Below, in pieces: positions 21,578-64,000 of a stretch of 64,000 nucleotides of DNA. A program made the position numbers and the translations under genes. Location of the stretch: the NCBI GenBank assembly GCA_038503035.1, contig JAVSML010018799.1, forward strand, positions 1 through 64,000, written 5' to 3'. The DNA comes from Crocodylus rhombifer (Eukaryota; Chordata; Crocodylia; Crocodylidae). A model generated the notes under the pieces. That model had not been told where the DNA came from. It saw nothing but the letters and a program-made list of their open reading frames with translations, and searched no databases. The first letter of the stretch is position 1; each line of letters opens with the position of its first letter.

Positions 21578-21915
21578 CTGCTCTGCGGCCCCCAGCGCTG
21601 CAGAGCCCCCGGCGCACGCTTTGCACACACGTTGCACTGAGATTCCTTCCCTGGCGGCACGTCCCAGCGAAGGGCTGCGCTGACCGGCTTGGAGCACAGG
21701 ACATCCTGGCACAGGAACAGGGCTCCCCGGTGTCTCCGGGGACAGCGGTGGCTCTGCCTGCGAGGGCACCCCTGGAAACCACCCAGCAGCGGCCCATCGA
21801 TCGCTAACAGGCATGGCTGCCCCGCTCGGAGCTGGAAGACAAGCCTGGCTTTGCCCACTTGCTGCTCACACACAGAGGAGATGGGCTAAAGCAGCGAAGC
21901 CACTGCAGTCCCGGC

Positions 21916-21921
21916 TTTAAT
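21916..21921 (-). terminator. candidate CCDC153 poly(A) signal (ATTAAA on minus strand)
   Basis: TTTAAT on the plus strand reads ATTAAA on the minus strand, about 600 bases past the CCDC153 stop. Confidence 0.35.
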
Positions 21922-22247
21922 CACAACCCTGCCCGGCCCTGGGGACCCAGCTGGCAGGAGGAGAGGAGAACAATTTGGGTGGGGGGGAACGGGACCATGG
22001 GGGCAGCTCCTTGCCTGCTGGATGCTGGCACCAGCCCCATGGGGATGGGACCTGACCTAGAGGGGCTCTGGTCTGGTTGGCAGAAGGAGCTGGCTCGGGT
22101 CTACAGGGACGGGCCCACAGGGAGCACCTGACCCCCGACACGGTGCCCGTTTCTGCAGAAGAGGGGGAGAGCTTGTCCCTTCCCTGCAGCGAGCCCTGGT
22201 GCAGCATTCCCCCACCCCCTGCAATCATGTCATGCAATCAAAGCCCA

Positions 22248-22253
22248 ATTAAA
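22248..22253 (+). terminator. candidate PDZD3 poly(A) signal ATTAAA
   Basis: ATTAAA in an AT-richer patch 670 bases past the last tentative PDZD3 stop and about 265 bases before the CCDC153 stop on the other strand. If used, PDZD3 transcripts would overlap the CCDC153 3' UTR. Confidence 0.3.
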
Positions 22254-22518
22254 TCATCTGAACCGCTGATCACTGCAGCAGCCTTGAAGCTGCAGGAATG
22301 ATCTCGGGGTGAGGCAGGCCTCAGCAAGGGCCCCGGGCTCCCCGCTGCAGGGAGCTGGCTCTGCCCGGGGCTCTGGAGGGAGGTCAGGCTGCCAGACAGC
22401 CGCACCGGGCACTGCCGCAGCTTGGGAGAAGGCCTAGGGGAACATTGCTGGGTGCTGCTGCCCGGGGCCTGGCAGAGTTGGGCATCGCCCCTGCCCCGGC
22501 TCTGTGCCAGGCCGGGCG

Positions 22519-25055
22519 CTACATCTCCAGGGGGTTGAGGCCGAAGTCTCGCAGCCTCTCTTTGTTCTCCATGTGGATGGCCGTGGCTTCCCGCTCCCAG
22601 CGCAGCTTCGCAGAGGCCAGCTTGGCCAGGACACCATCCAGGCTGCCCTGTGGGGGCAGGGGGGAGTCAGGCACAGTGGGATGCGTGCATGGGTGTGTGG
22701 CAGCAGGCAGTGCCCCAGGAGCCTAGACGCCAGGGTGAGGGGCACCCCCATACACTCAGCTTCTGTGCCTCCAGGTCACTGCCCCCCTCTCCCCATGTCT
22801 GGGAGCAGGAGGCAGCAGGGGACTCCATGAGCTTCCCTGCCCTTTCCGCTGGCACCTAGGGGGTCCAGCCTCATCGCCACCGCCCCGCGGGGCGACTCAC
22901 GTGCAGGATCTGCTCGTACTCAGTCTTCATGGTGTCGATCTTGGCCTGCAGCTCGGTGAGGCTCTGGTCTTTCTCGCCCAGTGCCCGCTGACTCTCCTCC
23001 CGGGCCTGCTGGCTCTCCTGGCGGCACACGGCTGCAGGGGGGTGGGGGTGAGAAGGTGCAGGGTTGGGGGCTGAGCAGCTGCAGGAGGCAATAAGGGGTG
23101 GCAGGAGTGGGGGAGACTGCGGGAGCTGGAATGAGCTGGCATGTCGATGTCCCAGCGTGATCCACGGGCATCGGGCACAGGGTCTAGTCTGATATCTCTG
23201 GCAATGCCTAGTGATGTGGTGCTGCTAGGGAGAAGAACCCACCATGGCAGGGAGAGGGGGGATTTGTACCGAGCTGCTCCTGGAGCTGTGTCACCTCGGC
23301 CTCCAGGCACTGGATGCGAGTCTCTGTCTGCCGCTGCAGCTCCTGGTACTGCCGGATCATCTCTGCGGGGAGAACAGGGCTGAGCCCAGCTGCCAGAGTC
23401 AAGTCCCTGGCTGTGTCACTTATACACCAGGCGCACAGGCCACTAAGGGACTTGCCCATGGCCACCCAGGAAGCCTGTGGCACACCATCCCCAGCTCCCA
23501 GGGCCTGTGAAACCCCATGGGGGGGGCCGAGCTAGAGCATTCTGCAGGGCAAGGGGGGATGGGGGGCTCTGTAGCTAGGTGGGGGTGACTGGGGGTAGCC
23601 TAGGGTGGCACAATGATGGCAGAACTGCTCGCCTTGCAGGGCCCTGCATGGAACGGAGCCAAAGGAAACACGGGGCAGCCCATGGCACTGCTCCCAGCCT
23701 GCTGCACCCAGCCCGGCGTCCCCTGCACACCTACCAGCTCTGACCCACCTTCATAAATGTCCCTCTTGTCCTCCCGCGCTGCCTCCAGCTCCTGCTCCAG
23801 CTCCTGCAGCCGCAGCTGCAGCCCCTCGCTGTCCGCCTTCGCCTGCCTGGCCACATCCCTCCGGAGCACTGGAAGTGACCGGCGGGTTAGGACCCTGCCC
23901 TGTGCTCTCTTCTTGTCAGCCGACCCTGGCCAGACGCTGGCAGCATTACGCCGGCACAGCTGCCGGGAGCAGCCACGGGCCCCTCCTGGCTTGGGGTTGG
24001 GTGCTGGCTTGGACCCTAAGGGGCTGCAGGGGAAGCCCACAGGGGGTGTCAGTGAAGACCCTCCGCTGGGCGACCATGGGACCAGCGGTGCTCCCAGCAG
24101 CGCAGGGAACTGCTGTGGCTGTGCGAGTCCCTGGCCCCAGCTCCTTGCTCCTGGGCTGATTCCTGGAGGCGTTCACCAGCTCTGTGGGCAGAGGGGATCC
24201 CTGCAACCATCCCGGGCTTGCTGTGCCCCAGGGCGTCCACCACCTCGCAGCAGCACATCTCAGATGCGGGCCAGTGCATGGCAACGGTCCTACATGGGGA
24301 GCTGGTCTGTACCACCCTGCCCACAGTCTGCCCCTCCTGTCACCTGGCATGGCTCGTGTCCCCACTGCCCGCCCAGGCCGGGGGCTTACCCAGGTGCCTC
24401 CTGAGGGTGTCCACCTCCAGAGCTGTCTTCCAGGACTCCTCAGCTTCCCCTGCTGCTGGCAGACAGACCACAAGCACACATGCAAGACGGAGCATCGCTG
24501 GGCATCGGACGCCTCCTCCCTGGGCTGGGAGGAGCCCAGGTAAGAGCTCAAGCATGTGGGGCAGGGGTTCAGGATCCCCCAGGGCTCTGATCCAGAAGCC
24601 TTGGCTTTCCTATAGCCTCCAAGGGAAGCTGGGGTCTCCCCGCCCCATTGGGGCCAGTCCCGGGCTGATCTCAAAACTGCTCTGCACCTGGGAAATGGGG
24701 AACATGGCACTGGCTTCAAGCAGGATGTGTTGGTGCCTGTGTCCCATATACTCCCGCCACTGGGTTTCCCTGCTTATGCTGGTTACAGCCCAGTGGGAGG
24801 CGCGGGGCTCGTCAGGGTGGTCGGAGGCTCGTCCTGGCCCCTGGCTCCAGCTGCCTGCTGCCTCTCATCAGCCAGGACGGTGGGCTGCATTGCGATGGGG
24901 GGAGCTGAGAGGGGACATGGTGCATCCCTGCAGCCTGGGGGGCAGGACCTGGGGAAGGTTTCTGCCCACGCGTGGGATTCCCGCTCACCTGCCGCAGGCT
25001 GCTTCTTCTTCTGCCTCCCTCCTTTCTTCCCCTTGCCCTTGGCCTTGGGGGCCAT
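22519..25055 (-). CDS. CCDC153: coiled-coil domain-containing 153 (dynein regulatory complex subunit 12), complete
   Basis: Six exons on the minus strand: 25055-24989, 24452-24390, 23868-23749, 23362-23270, 23031-22901 and 22647-22519 (stop TAG 22521-22519). Phases agree and give 200 aa (human 210, from memory). The ATG at 25055 has A at -3 and G at +4. The protein starts with a basic MAPKAKGKGKKGGRQKKK, like human MPPKTKEKGRKAGAQKKK, then is almost wholly coiled coil: EEVDTLRR-type heptads, LQLRLQELEQELEAARED, MIRQYQELQRQTETRIQCLE, LTELQAKIDTMKTEYEQILH, and ends with DFGLNPLEM against human QFGLTPPG. It is a small subunit of the nexin-dynein regulatory complex of motile cilia and flagella. 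The exon 2 acceptor is a tandem CAGCAG, so use of the upstream AG would add one Ala. The gene is tail-to-tail with PDZD3. Confidence 0.95.
23425..23490 (-). repeat. MIR-like fragment in a CCDC153 intron
   Basis: GGGACTTGCCCATGGCCACC on the plus strand resembles the MIR core read in reverse. Short and diverged. Confidence 0.35.
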
Positions 25056-25789
25056 GCTCCTGGTTTGTCGGTGCGGAGAAGCGGACAAGGGGTATCGAGG
25101 CTCCCCCAGAGCTTCTCAGCGATGCTGCACGGAGGAGAGGCCGGATGGGAAGGCCACTTCAGCCCGGCATTCCCTGCACAGGCTGCAGGCATGGAGGGAA
25201 CGGAGGCAGACGGCGCTCGCAGCTGGGCCGTACCATCCCCGGGCAGCACGAAAGGTAACCGAGACCCCCAGAAGTCCTCTGCCATGGGGCACTGGGGGAA
25301 CACCCCATCCATCTCTCACATCATCCCTCTAGCAGTCAACACCTCCCCCAGGGATCGCTGGGCCCAAGCCACAGCTGGGGAGACCGAGGCACAGAACACA
25401 AAGGAGGCGAACCCAACAAAACAAATCAACCCAAGCCCTCCCCCCACAACATCCCGACTCCCAGTGCTCCCTGCCCAGCCCGTAGCCCCCCCCGCAATCC
25501 CTCCCAGCCTCCTGTTCTGCTATCTCTTTCCGTTTGCTGCACTAAAACCAGCCACGTGCTGCAGCAGCTCTGCAAGGGGAAGAGGCTTGCAGACGATCAT
25601 TCCCAATGCATCTCCCCCAACCTCGAGTACCTGGAAGCGAAGGGCTTCTTGCATGCGAGGCTGCGGATTTCCAGCAGGAAATGTATCTGGCCTGGCATGA
25701 ATGGCGTTGGGAAAGCCAATCAGCTGGGAAGGCACACGCAGGCTGGTGTTGGGGAGCCTATCCCAGCCTGGGAAAAGCGGCAGCGTTGC

Positions 25790-25802
25790 ATTGCTAGGCA
25801 GC
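25790..25802 (-). promoter_or_regulatory. X-box-like (RFX) motif upstream of CCDC153
   Basis: On the minus strand the sequence reads GCTGCC-T-AGCAAT. It matches the ciliary X-box consensus GTNRCC-N(0-3)-RGYAAC with one mismatch in each half, about 740 bases upstream of the CCDC153 ATG. A single half-site GGTAAC is at 25254-25259. Motor-cilium genes are commonly RFX-driven; use here is inference. Confidence 0.25.
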
Positions 25803-26375
25803 AGGCTGCTGGCTGCTATAGCGACTGGGAAGCTTGGCAGCCAGGAGCCCGGCTGCAGGGTCTGGGGCAGCCCCGGGGCCTGGCAGATCCCACGTCCTTT
25901 GCATCCAAGGTGCTGGAAGGGGGAAGGCTGTGGCATCTCCCGGCATCGCAGCACAGCAGCTGAGCCAGGGTCAGACGGGCTGGCAGAGCAGCCCACAGCC
26001 CCACGCCTGCTCCCGGACCCGCGCGCACACGCAGCGTGGCAGAGGGTGACACACGTGCACAGAGAAGCAGCTCCCAGGCTCAGACACGCACGTGCACGCA
26101 CGCATGCAACCGCGCGGACTCGTGCTTTCTATGTGTGTCACGTTTTCTGGGCAGAGGCCTTGCGCCTGCCCTTGGGGAGGTCAGGCTGTGGAGCCGGACG
26201 TGCAGAGGCCTGCTGTGTGACTGATCCCCTTCGCCTTTGCCTGAAACCCGTCGGGATGTCTTCAACCTGCTCTTTCCCAGGTGGATGGTGCCTCCCCACA
26301 CTGTGATCTGCCTTGTTTAGGGCAGAGATGGGAGCGTGTGCTTTGCCTCCCTGCCTATGTGGCCTGCGCTCCCTC

Positions 26376-26402
26376 TGTGCCTCAGTTTCCCCACGTGTCA
26401 GA
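26376..26402 (+). repeat. MIR SINE fragment
   Basis: TGTGCCTCAGTTTCCCCA followed by GTGTCAGATG is the recognisable 3' core of MIR. Confidence 0.5.
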
Positions 26403-27480
26403 TGACGGCGGGACTCCATGGAGCTCCTAGGTGACGACTCGAGCCAGATCCCTGGCTGGTGCAGGAGCCTGGCTGCTTGCACTGGCTGCAGGTCTGGCCC
26501 CATGTGTGTGAGCGAACCACCGGGAGCTTTGCCCGCGTGAGGATGGATCAGGACTGACCCTGGGAGGGCTGATTCTGGTGATGCCCAGTGCCTGGATCTG
26601 CAGCTGGACCGAACCCAAAGGCCTTTTCCACCTACCCGGGGTCGCACAACGTGGAGCATGATGGTGAGAGAGAGTCCAGGGAACCAGCACGAGGCCAGCA
26701 GGCCGAGTGGCAATGGTGGCACGTGCTTGTGACTCTTTGTTGCAGATGGAGTCTTTATTCAAGCTCCCTGCAGCACAGCGGTCCCAGCTTGCAACCTCTC
26801 ATATCGAGTCTCAGCTCCAGTCAGTTTGTGTTAATCTCACCTATCATTTAGCAGGTGAAAGGAAGTCACTGGTCCTCAGAGACGTGGAGAAAAGCCTGAT
26901 CCCTGATCCGCGTGTTCAAAACGGTTGAAAATGAATACAAGGAGTTGATTAAAAAATAAATACATCTCCCAATCTAGGGGTCTTGATTCTGATTTTGTGA
27001 CTCAAGCTCCCCCAAGGCAACGGTACCACAGCCCTGCTCTTCACATTTCTCCTTCCACAATCTCCCTCTAGCGTGGGAGCACTGTGGTTTTGCAGGCTCA
27101 GGCCACCTCTGATGGAGGGGGAAGGGAACGGGAAGCAGAGAGATGAATTCCAGAAGGGCTTTTGCTTTCGGCACCGTTGTCAACCAGATCACCCCAAGGG
27201 ACGCCGACAAGCTCCTGCACATTGTTCCTGAGATGCCTTATTAGCTGGCCGTTCTCGCTGCCGTCTGCAGCATTCAGAGGGAGATGGATGGCAGGCTCGG
27301 AGCGCTGTGCTGGAGCAAGCAGGTTTTCTCCCCAGCAGCAGAGGAGCTGCATGAAGGCAGATGGGGCTGGGGAGAAAGGGTTTGTGAGATGAGACCCCAG
27401 ACTCACCTGTTGCTGGTAAGGCCTCCTGGTGCTGTGTCTTTGCTGCCTTCTTGGCACTTCCTCAGGCTTCAGGAGCACAC

Positions 27481-27565
27481 TGATTCATAGATTCATTGAT
27501 TGTAAGGCCAGAAGGGACCTTGGAAGATCATCAGGTCCAGCCCCCTGCACCAAGCAGGAAAGGCT
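27481..27565 (-). repeat. CR1 LINE 3' end, minus orientation
   Basis: The plus strand begins with the TGATTCATAGATTCATTGAT tail unit, then GGCCAGAAGGGACCTTGGA and a CCCCCTGCACCAAGCAGG block. Reverse-complemented, this matches the 3' tail of the plus-strand CR1 at 58735-59368 (GCAGGGG...TGATCT...TCCCTTC, then ATGAATC-type repeats). Confidence 0.75.
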
Positions 27566-30147
27566 CTTGCAAGGCATGATTATAGTAGTACCCCACTATG
27601 GCTCTGCGGGAAGCAGCGGGCCCTCTCTGTGGGTCCTGGTCGCTGCTTTTATGCAAAGCCTGCCTCTCAGGAGAGCTTAACTACATGTCCCATGCTGGGG
27701 CAGCGGAGACATGCTCCCACAGCCCTTTCCGGCCAGGAGCAGTCCTGTTCCCCAGCTAAGCGGACTCTGTGACAGCCTAGCTAAGTACCTACCCAGGGTC
27801 AGGTCAGGGCCAAGACAGGCAGAAAGTGGTGTGAAGAGTTCCCCTGAGGTTAACTCAAGTGCAGCTGCTCACACCTCTATCGGCAGAACGAGCCGAGTCA
27901 GGGAGGGCAATGCACCCAGGTCAAATTTTGGCTCCTATAGCACTCAGAGGCAGAGGGCAGAGGCCCTGAGAACAGGGGAGAGCACGGATGTGAAGAGGCT
28001 ACCAGATCACATCGGCACTGGGCGCCGAGCAGGGATGAGGAGAGGGAGGACCACACCAGCAAGCCCAAGGCCTGGAGGCACAGGATCTGTTGCCTTCTCC
28101 AGTCAAGTTTTCCAAAGCCAAGCGAGGTCTGTCAGTCCCAGTGCGCTCAGCCCCAGGACGATAATACCATCGGCCTGGCTCCACTTCCGGATTTTTTTTA
28201 AAGTGGAAAATATTTGACGCATAGAAGAAGGAACCTGGCTTTTCAAAATAGGGAACTGTTCCTGTTTTGCAACATCTGTGCAATGCTCGTGGCTGAGCAA
28301 CCCTGGGGGAGGGATGGGAGGCTACTAATGAAGTGACAGGGGTCAAGGAGCTGGGTTGGAGAAGCAGCAAATCCCTTCTTGAGTGCTACCTCTGTTGCCT
28401 TTGTAGAGGAACTGGAGCAGGCAGGGGATTGCCAAGTCAGCAGCATCTGGGCTTTACACCAGGGCGTTCAGTGTGAACAGGCAGAAATCTCTCTGATGTA
28501 TCCTTTTGTGTTAAAAAGTAGAGATTTGGCTCAATGGGGATGTTGCCCTGATTTGTTTTGCTTTCCCTGAATTGTTTTTCAAGAAAGAAAAAAAAAAAAA
28601 ACCTGGGAAAATACCTCCCCCCTCAAAAAAAAAAAATATTTGAAATGTTTTAAACAGAAGACGCTGGTTATTCCTGTCGACTTCACGTTTCCCTCCTACA
28701 TGTACATCACTTTGAGTAGGGTCCATTGATAGTAACGCTAAACAAAAAGCTCAAACAAATCCTCCACTTGCTTCTAAACCAGTTTTACGGTCATTTGTTG
28801 ATGTGCCAAAAGGTGTGAGGGTGTTTTGATCTGAGACAGACTCTTCCCCCCACCACTATAATTGCAAACAAACCTCTTCCCTCAGGTCAGGCGGAGCCCC
28901 TTTGGAATACATGCACGGGTGGCAAATGCATGGACGCTCAGACTGGAAACCAGGCTCCTGACTGGATGCGAAGGACCCAGTGGAGCAACTGGGCAGATGT
29001 TTGCCTTGAGGTCCTTGGTCCGCATGTCCCCTGCACCTCCTGACTTGGAGGGCTCCGGGCACTGGCAGCAGCCCTCCGTGCCAATGGGGCTTCATTGCAG
29101 CAGGAACTGGGCGTGGGGGATTTTGCTGGGATGGAGCATGCGTTATGCTCAGCCATTTCCCCCCTGCTTTTGGTGGACGTGTCTCCTGCAACAGGCAGGA
29201 GACGGCCCGGATGGTAAAAATCACAGTTAAAAATACCCCCTTTATTTAAATCCGCTTTGTACAACTGCAAATTTACATGGGCCAAGGGCTTAACCTTCTT
29301 CCCATTTCATGGTCTTCACATAGATTCCATTTATTCAGCTCTCCAACTCGCTTTCTAATGGGGGCAATCCGGGTCTGTGGGCAGACTGCGCTGGGTAAGA
29401 AGCCACACCGTCAAAATCCTCCTCGGTGCCAAAACAGACAAGCCCAGGGGCCTCACTAACCTCATTTCTATATGAACATCCTACCTGTGCACCCAGCGGA
29501 TGAGAAACCACCCCATGGATGTGTGCCATGGCCAGCAGCTCCTCACGTGCTGAATTCCCACAGTGCTGCAGTGCTTTCCCAGCCCAGCTCCTAGCTTGGA
29601 CCCATATTCCCACACCCCCGGGTGCTCCTGCCCGGCCCTTCACTAGGGGTCTTCACAGGCCGTCCAGGAGTCTAATTTGAGGAGCTGACTTTTGCAGTGG
29701 ATGTGTCTGCCATTGCACAGTATGGCAGATGCACTGACAGTCGCAGTCTCCTGCTCGTTGTCTGTGGCAAACTGGCTTTGCTGTAGAGTGAGAGATTTCA
29801 CCTTGCTGCCGGTTTCTGAGAAAAGGACGATTTATCCTGCAGTGCCGCAGACACTTGTAAGCACAGGCCTGGGGACCCTTCCTGGGAGTTCATGGTAACC
29901 AGCAGCTTTGGGGCCTGATCCCAGCTGGCCTCAGCTTTCTTGTTCTTGGGCAGGGGTTCATTTCATATCCTTCAAGTCAGAGCCTGCAGGGGGGAAGGCA
30001 TGAGCCCCCGGGTGAGTCCACCCTCCTCCCACCCCAAAGCAATCGGGACACAGCTCATTGGGAAGGTCCAGGGATCCCCCCTCATGGGGACTCTGCAACT
30101 GCACAAATGGCAACCGGTCAATATTTCACGTGCAGTTAAATCCAGCC

Positions 30148-30870
30148 AGATTTAAAATACATTTTAAAAAGCAATATTTTAAAATTGCAATGATGTAAAT
30201 GCAATATTAAAATTGTGGATTTAAATGCACGGTGTAAATAGACCCGATTTAAATGCAATAATTCAATCACGGGTTTAAAAGCACTGTTTCAGCAGCCCTG
30301 ATTTAAATGCAACATTTAAATTGTTCTTATTTCAATGCAATATTTCAATCACGGATTTAAACGCATGGCTTAAATAGCCCTGATTTAAACGTGGCATTTA
30401 AACCGTCCGTACTTAAATATAATATTTAAATTGTGCTGATTTAAAACACGATGTTTAAATCGTGGATTTAAATGCATGGTTGAAATTGCCTTGATTTAAA
30501 ACGCAGCATTTACAACGTGTTTATCTAAATGCAATCTTTCAATTGCAGATTTAAACGCATGGTTTCACTAGCCCCGATTTAAAGGCAACATTTCAATCGT
30601 TCTTCTTTAAATACAATATTTCAATCGAGAATTTAAAGGCATTTTTTAAATAGCCCTGATTCAAAGGCAATATTTAAACCGTTCTTATTTAAATGCAATA
30701 TTTAAATAGCTTCTTGAAACACACCGTTCCGATGGCCCCGATTTAAATACAGTATTTAAATTGCTCTGATTGAAATGCAACATGCAAATAGGCTGTTTAA
30801 ATGCACTATTTAAATAGCCCTGGTTTGAAAGCGTGTTTAAAGGGCCGTGTTTTAAATGCCCCATTTAAAT
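30148..30870. repeat. AT-rich minisatellite, ~27-bp unit with ~82-bp higher-order period
   Basis: About 720 bases made of diverged copies of a unit like GATTTAAATGCAATATTTAA followed by a short variable tail such as ATAGCCCT or ATTGTTCT. The basic unit is 26-28 bases. Three consecutive types (ending GTTCT, then CACG, then GCCCT) recur together, giving a higher-order period near 82 bases between successive GCCCTGATTTAAA landmarks. Many copies carry the palindrome ATTTAAAT. The array stops just before the CBL CpG island. Confidence 0.9.
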
Positions 30871-31305
30871 CGCCCCCATGTAAGCCTGTGGTCCGGGCGT
30901 GACTCCGCTCCGCCCAGCGCGGCCACGCCCATCAGGGCTCTGCCCTCACCAAACATGGCCGCCGGGAAGGCCTCGCTGCCGCGCTGCGCACGCTCCGCCC
31001 GGCAGTCAGCGGAGCGGAAGGAGGAGGCGGTGCCCTAGCCGCGAGGGGGCGGGGCTCGGCAAGAGGAAGCGCGCGCCGGCAGGGCCCGTGCAGCCAATCC
31101 GCAGGGGCCCCTCCGCAACGAGGGGCGCGGCCGGCGCGCCCGCCTCAGCCAATCGGCGCGGCTCGGAGCCGGGCCCCCTCCGGCGGCTGCCAATGGGCGC
31201 CCGGCGCTGGGAGCGGCTGTCCCGCCCCCGCCCCGTCGGGCGCCGCCGCCTCCTCAGCCCGGCGGTGTCCGGGAGCGGCCCGGGCTCGGCAGTATCGCGC
31301 TCCCC

Positions 31306-63737
<32,432 letters not shown>

Positions 63738-64000
63738 TAATGCAGCACCTGATGTGTCAGAGACAGCTTGGGTCAGCACAAGGCATTAGTCCACGTTGCT
63801 TTTAATTTGCATTGCTTCTGGGCTAGCAGAGAGTTCCGCCCACCCAACCCAGGAAGAGAGGAGCTGATGCCTCTCGTTCCTAGGAACAGTCAAGTATTTT
63901 GAAAAATAAAAGCCCTGTCATCTTTTTGTTAAATGAACATGTGTGAGGATGCTATTTTCTGTTGCAGCAAAGGATTAAGTTTACCCTGATATGAGTATTT

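Larger units (their letters stand above)
25056..30140. other. CCDC153-CBL intergenic region
   Basis: About 5 kb with no exon-like coding segment that I recognise. It contains an X-box-like motif at 25790-25802, a MIR remnant near 26376, a minus-strand CR1 3' end at 27481-27565 and A-rich runs near 28588 and 28626. Composition falls from GC-rich near CCDC153 to mixed and then AT-rich. The longer open frames, such as the minus-strand one at 27098-27478, show no domain or splice support. Confidence 0.6.

Noticed and set aside
24218..25258. 346-aa plus-strand frame
   Set aside because: Overlaps CCDC153 exons 1 and 2 on the minus strand and shows no family similarity.
27098..27478. 126-aa minus-strand frame in the CCDC153-CBL gap
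   Set aside because: Considered as a possible small gene, but no recognisable domain, no good splice or promoter context and no known gene at this position in human.

Overview
The window is vertebrate nuclear DNA: GT-AG split genes, long introns and CR1, MIR and hAT-type repeats. CR1 LINE 3' ends, MIR SINEs and a very GC-rich gene-dense half suggest a non-avian sauropsid, most likely a crocodilian; the species call is inference. Gene order ABCG4 > NLRX1 > PDZD3 > (CCDC153 on the minus strand) > CBL is, from memory, that of human 11q23.3, so this is a conserved amniote block.

Layout. 1-2113: the last five coding exons of ABCG4, then a long untranslated region with a poly(A) signal at 6322. 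6.6-9.7 kb: non-coding DNA with a possible upstream NLRX1 exon. 9764-15383: NLRX1, complete, eight coding exons, 980 aa. 16.6-21.6 kb: PDZD3 (NHERF4) with three clear PDZ domains, a one-base frame break in a run of eight G in PDZ1, and an unsettled 3' end. 22519-25055: CCDC153 (DRC12) on the minus strand, six exons, 200 aa, tail-to-tail with PDZD3. 25.1-30.9 kb: intergenic, ending in an AT-rich minisatellite. 30.9-31.45 kb: the CpG-island promoter and first exon of CBL. 31.45-64 kb: CBL introns 1 to 5 with exons 2 to 5; the rest of CBL lies beyond the window.

The genes are not one pathway. ABCG4 is a sterol/lipid half-transporter, NLRX1 a mitochondrial NLR that tunes innate immunity, PDZD3 an epithelial scaffold, CCDC153 a motile-cilium dynein regulatory complex subunit, and CBL a tyrosine-kinase-directed E3 ubiquitin ligase. 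They are linked by conserved position.

Base composition changes sharply: ABCG4 to CCDC153 is GC-rich with short introns and C/G third positions, whereas CBL introns are AT-rich and long. I found no operon, CRISPR array, phage or other prokaryotic system. The more unusual items are the 27/82-bp higher-order AT repeat abutting the CBL CpG island, the G-rich tandem array just inside CBL intron 1, the PDZD3 frame break with apparent loss of PDZ4, and a GC-rich hAT-like insertion with internal repeats in CBL intron 2.
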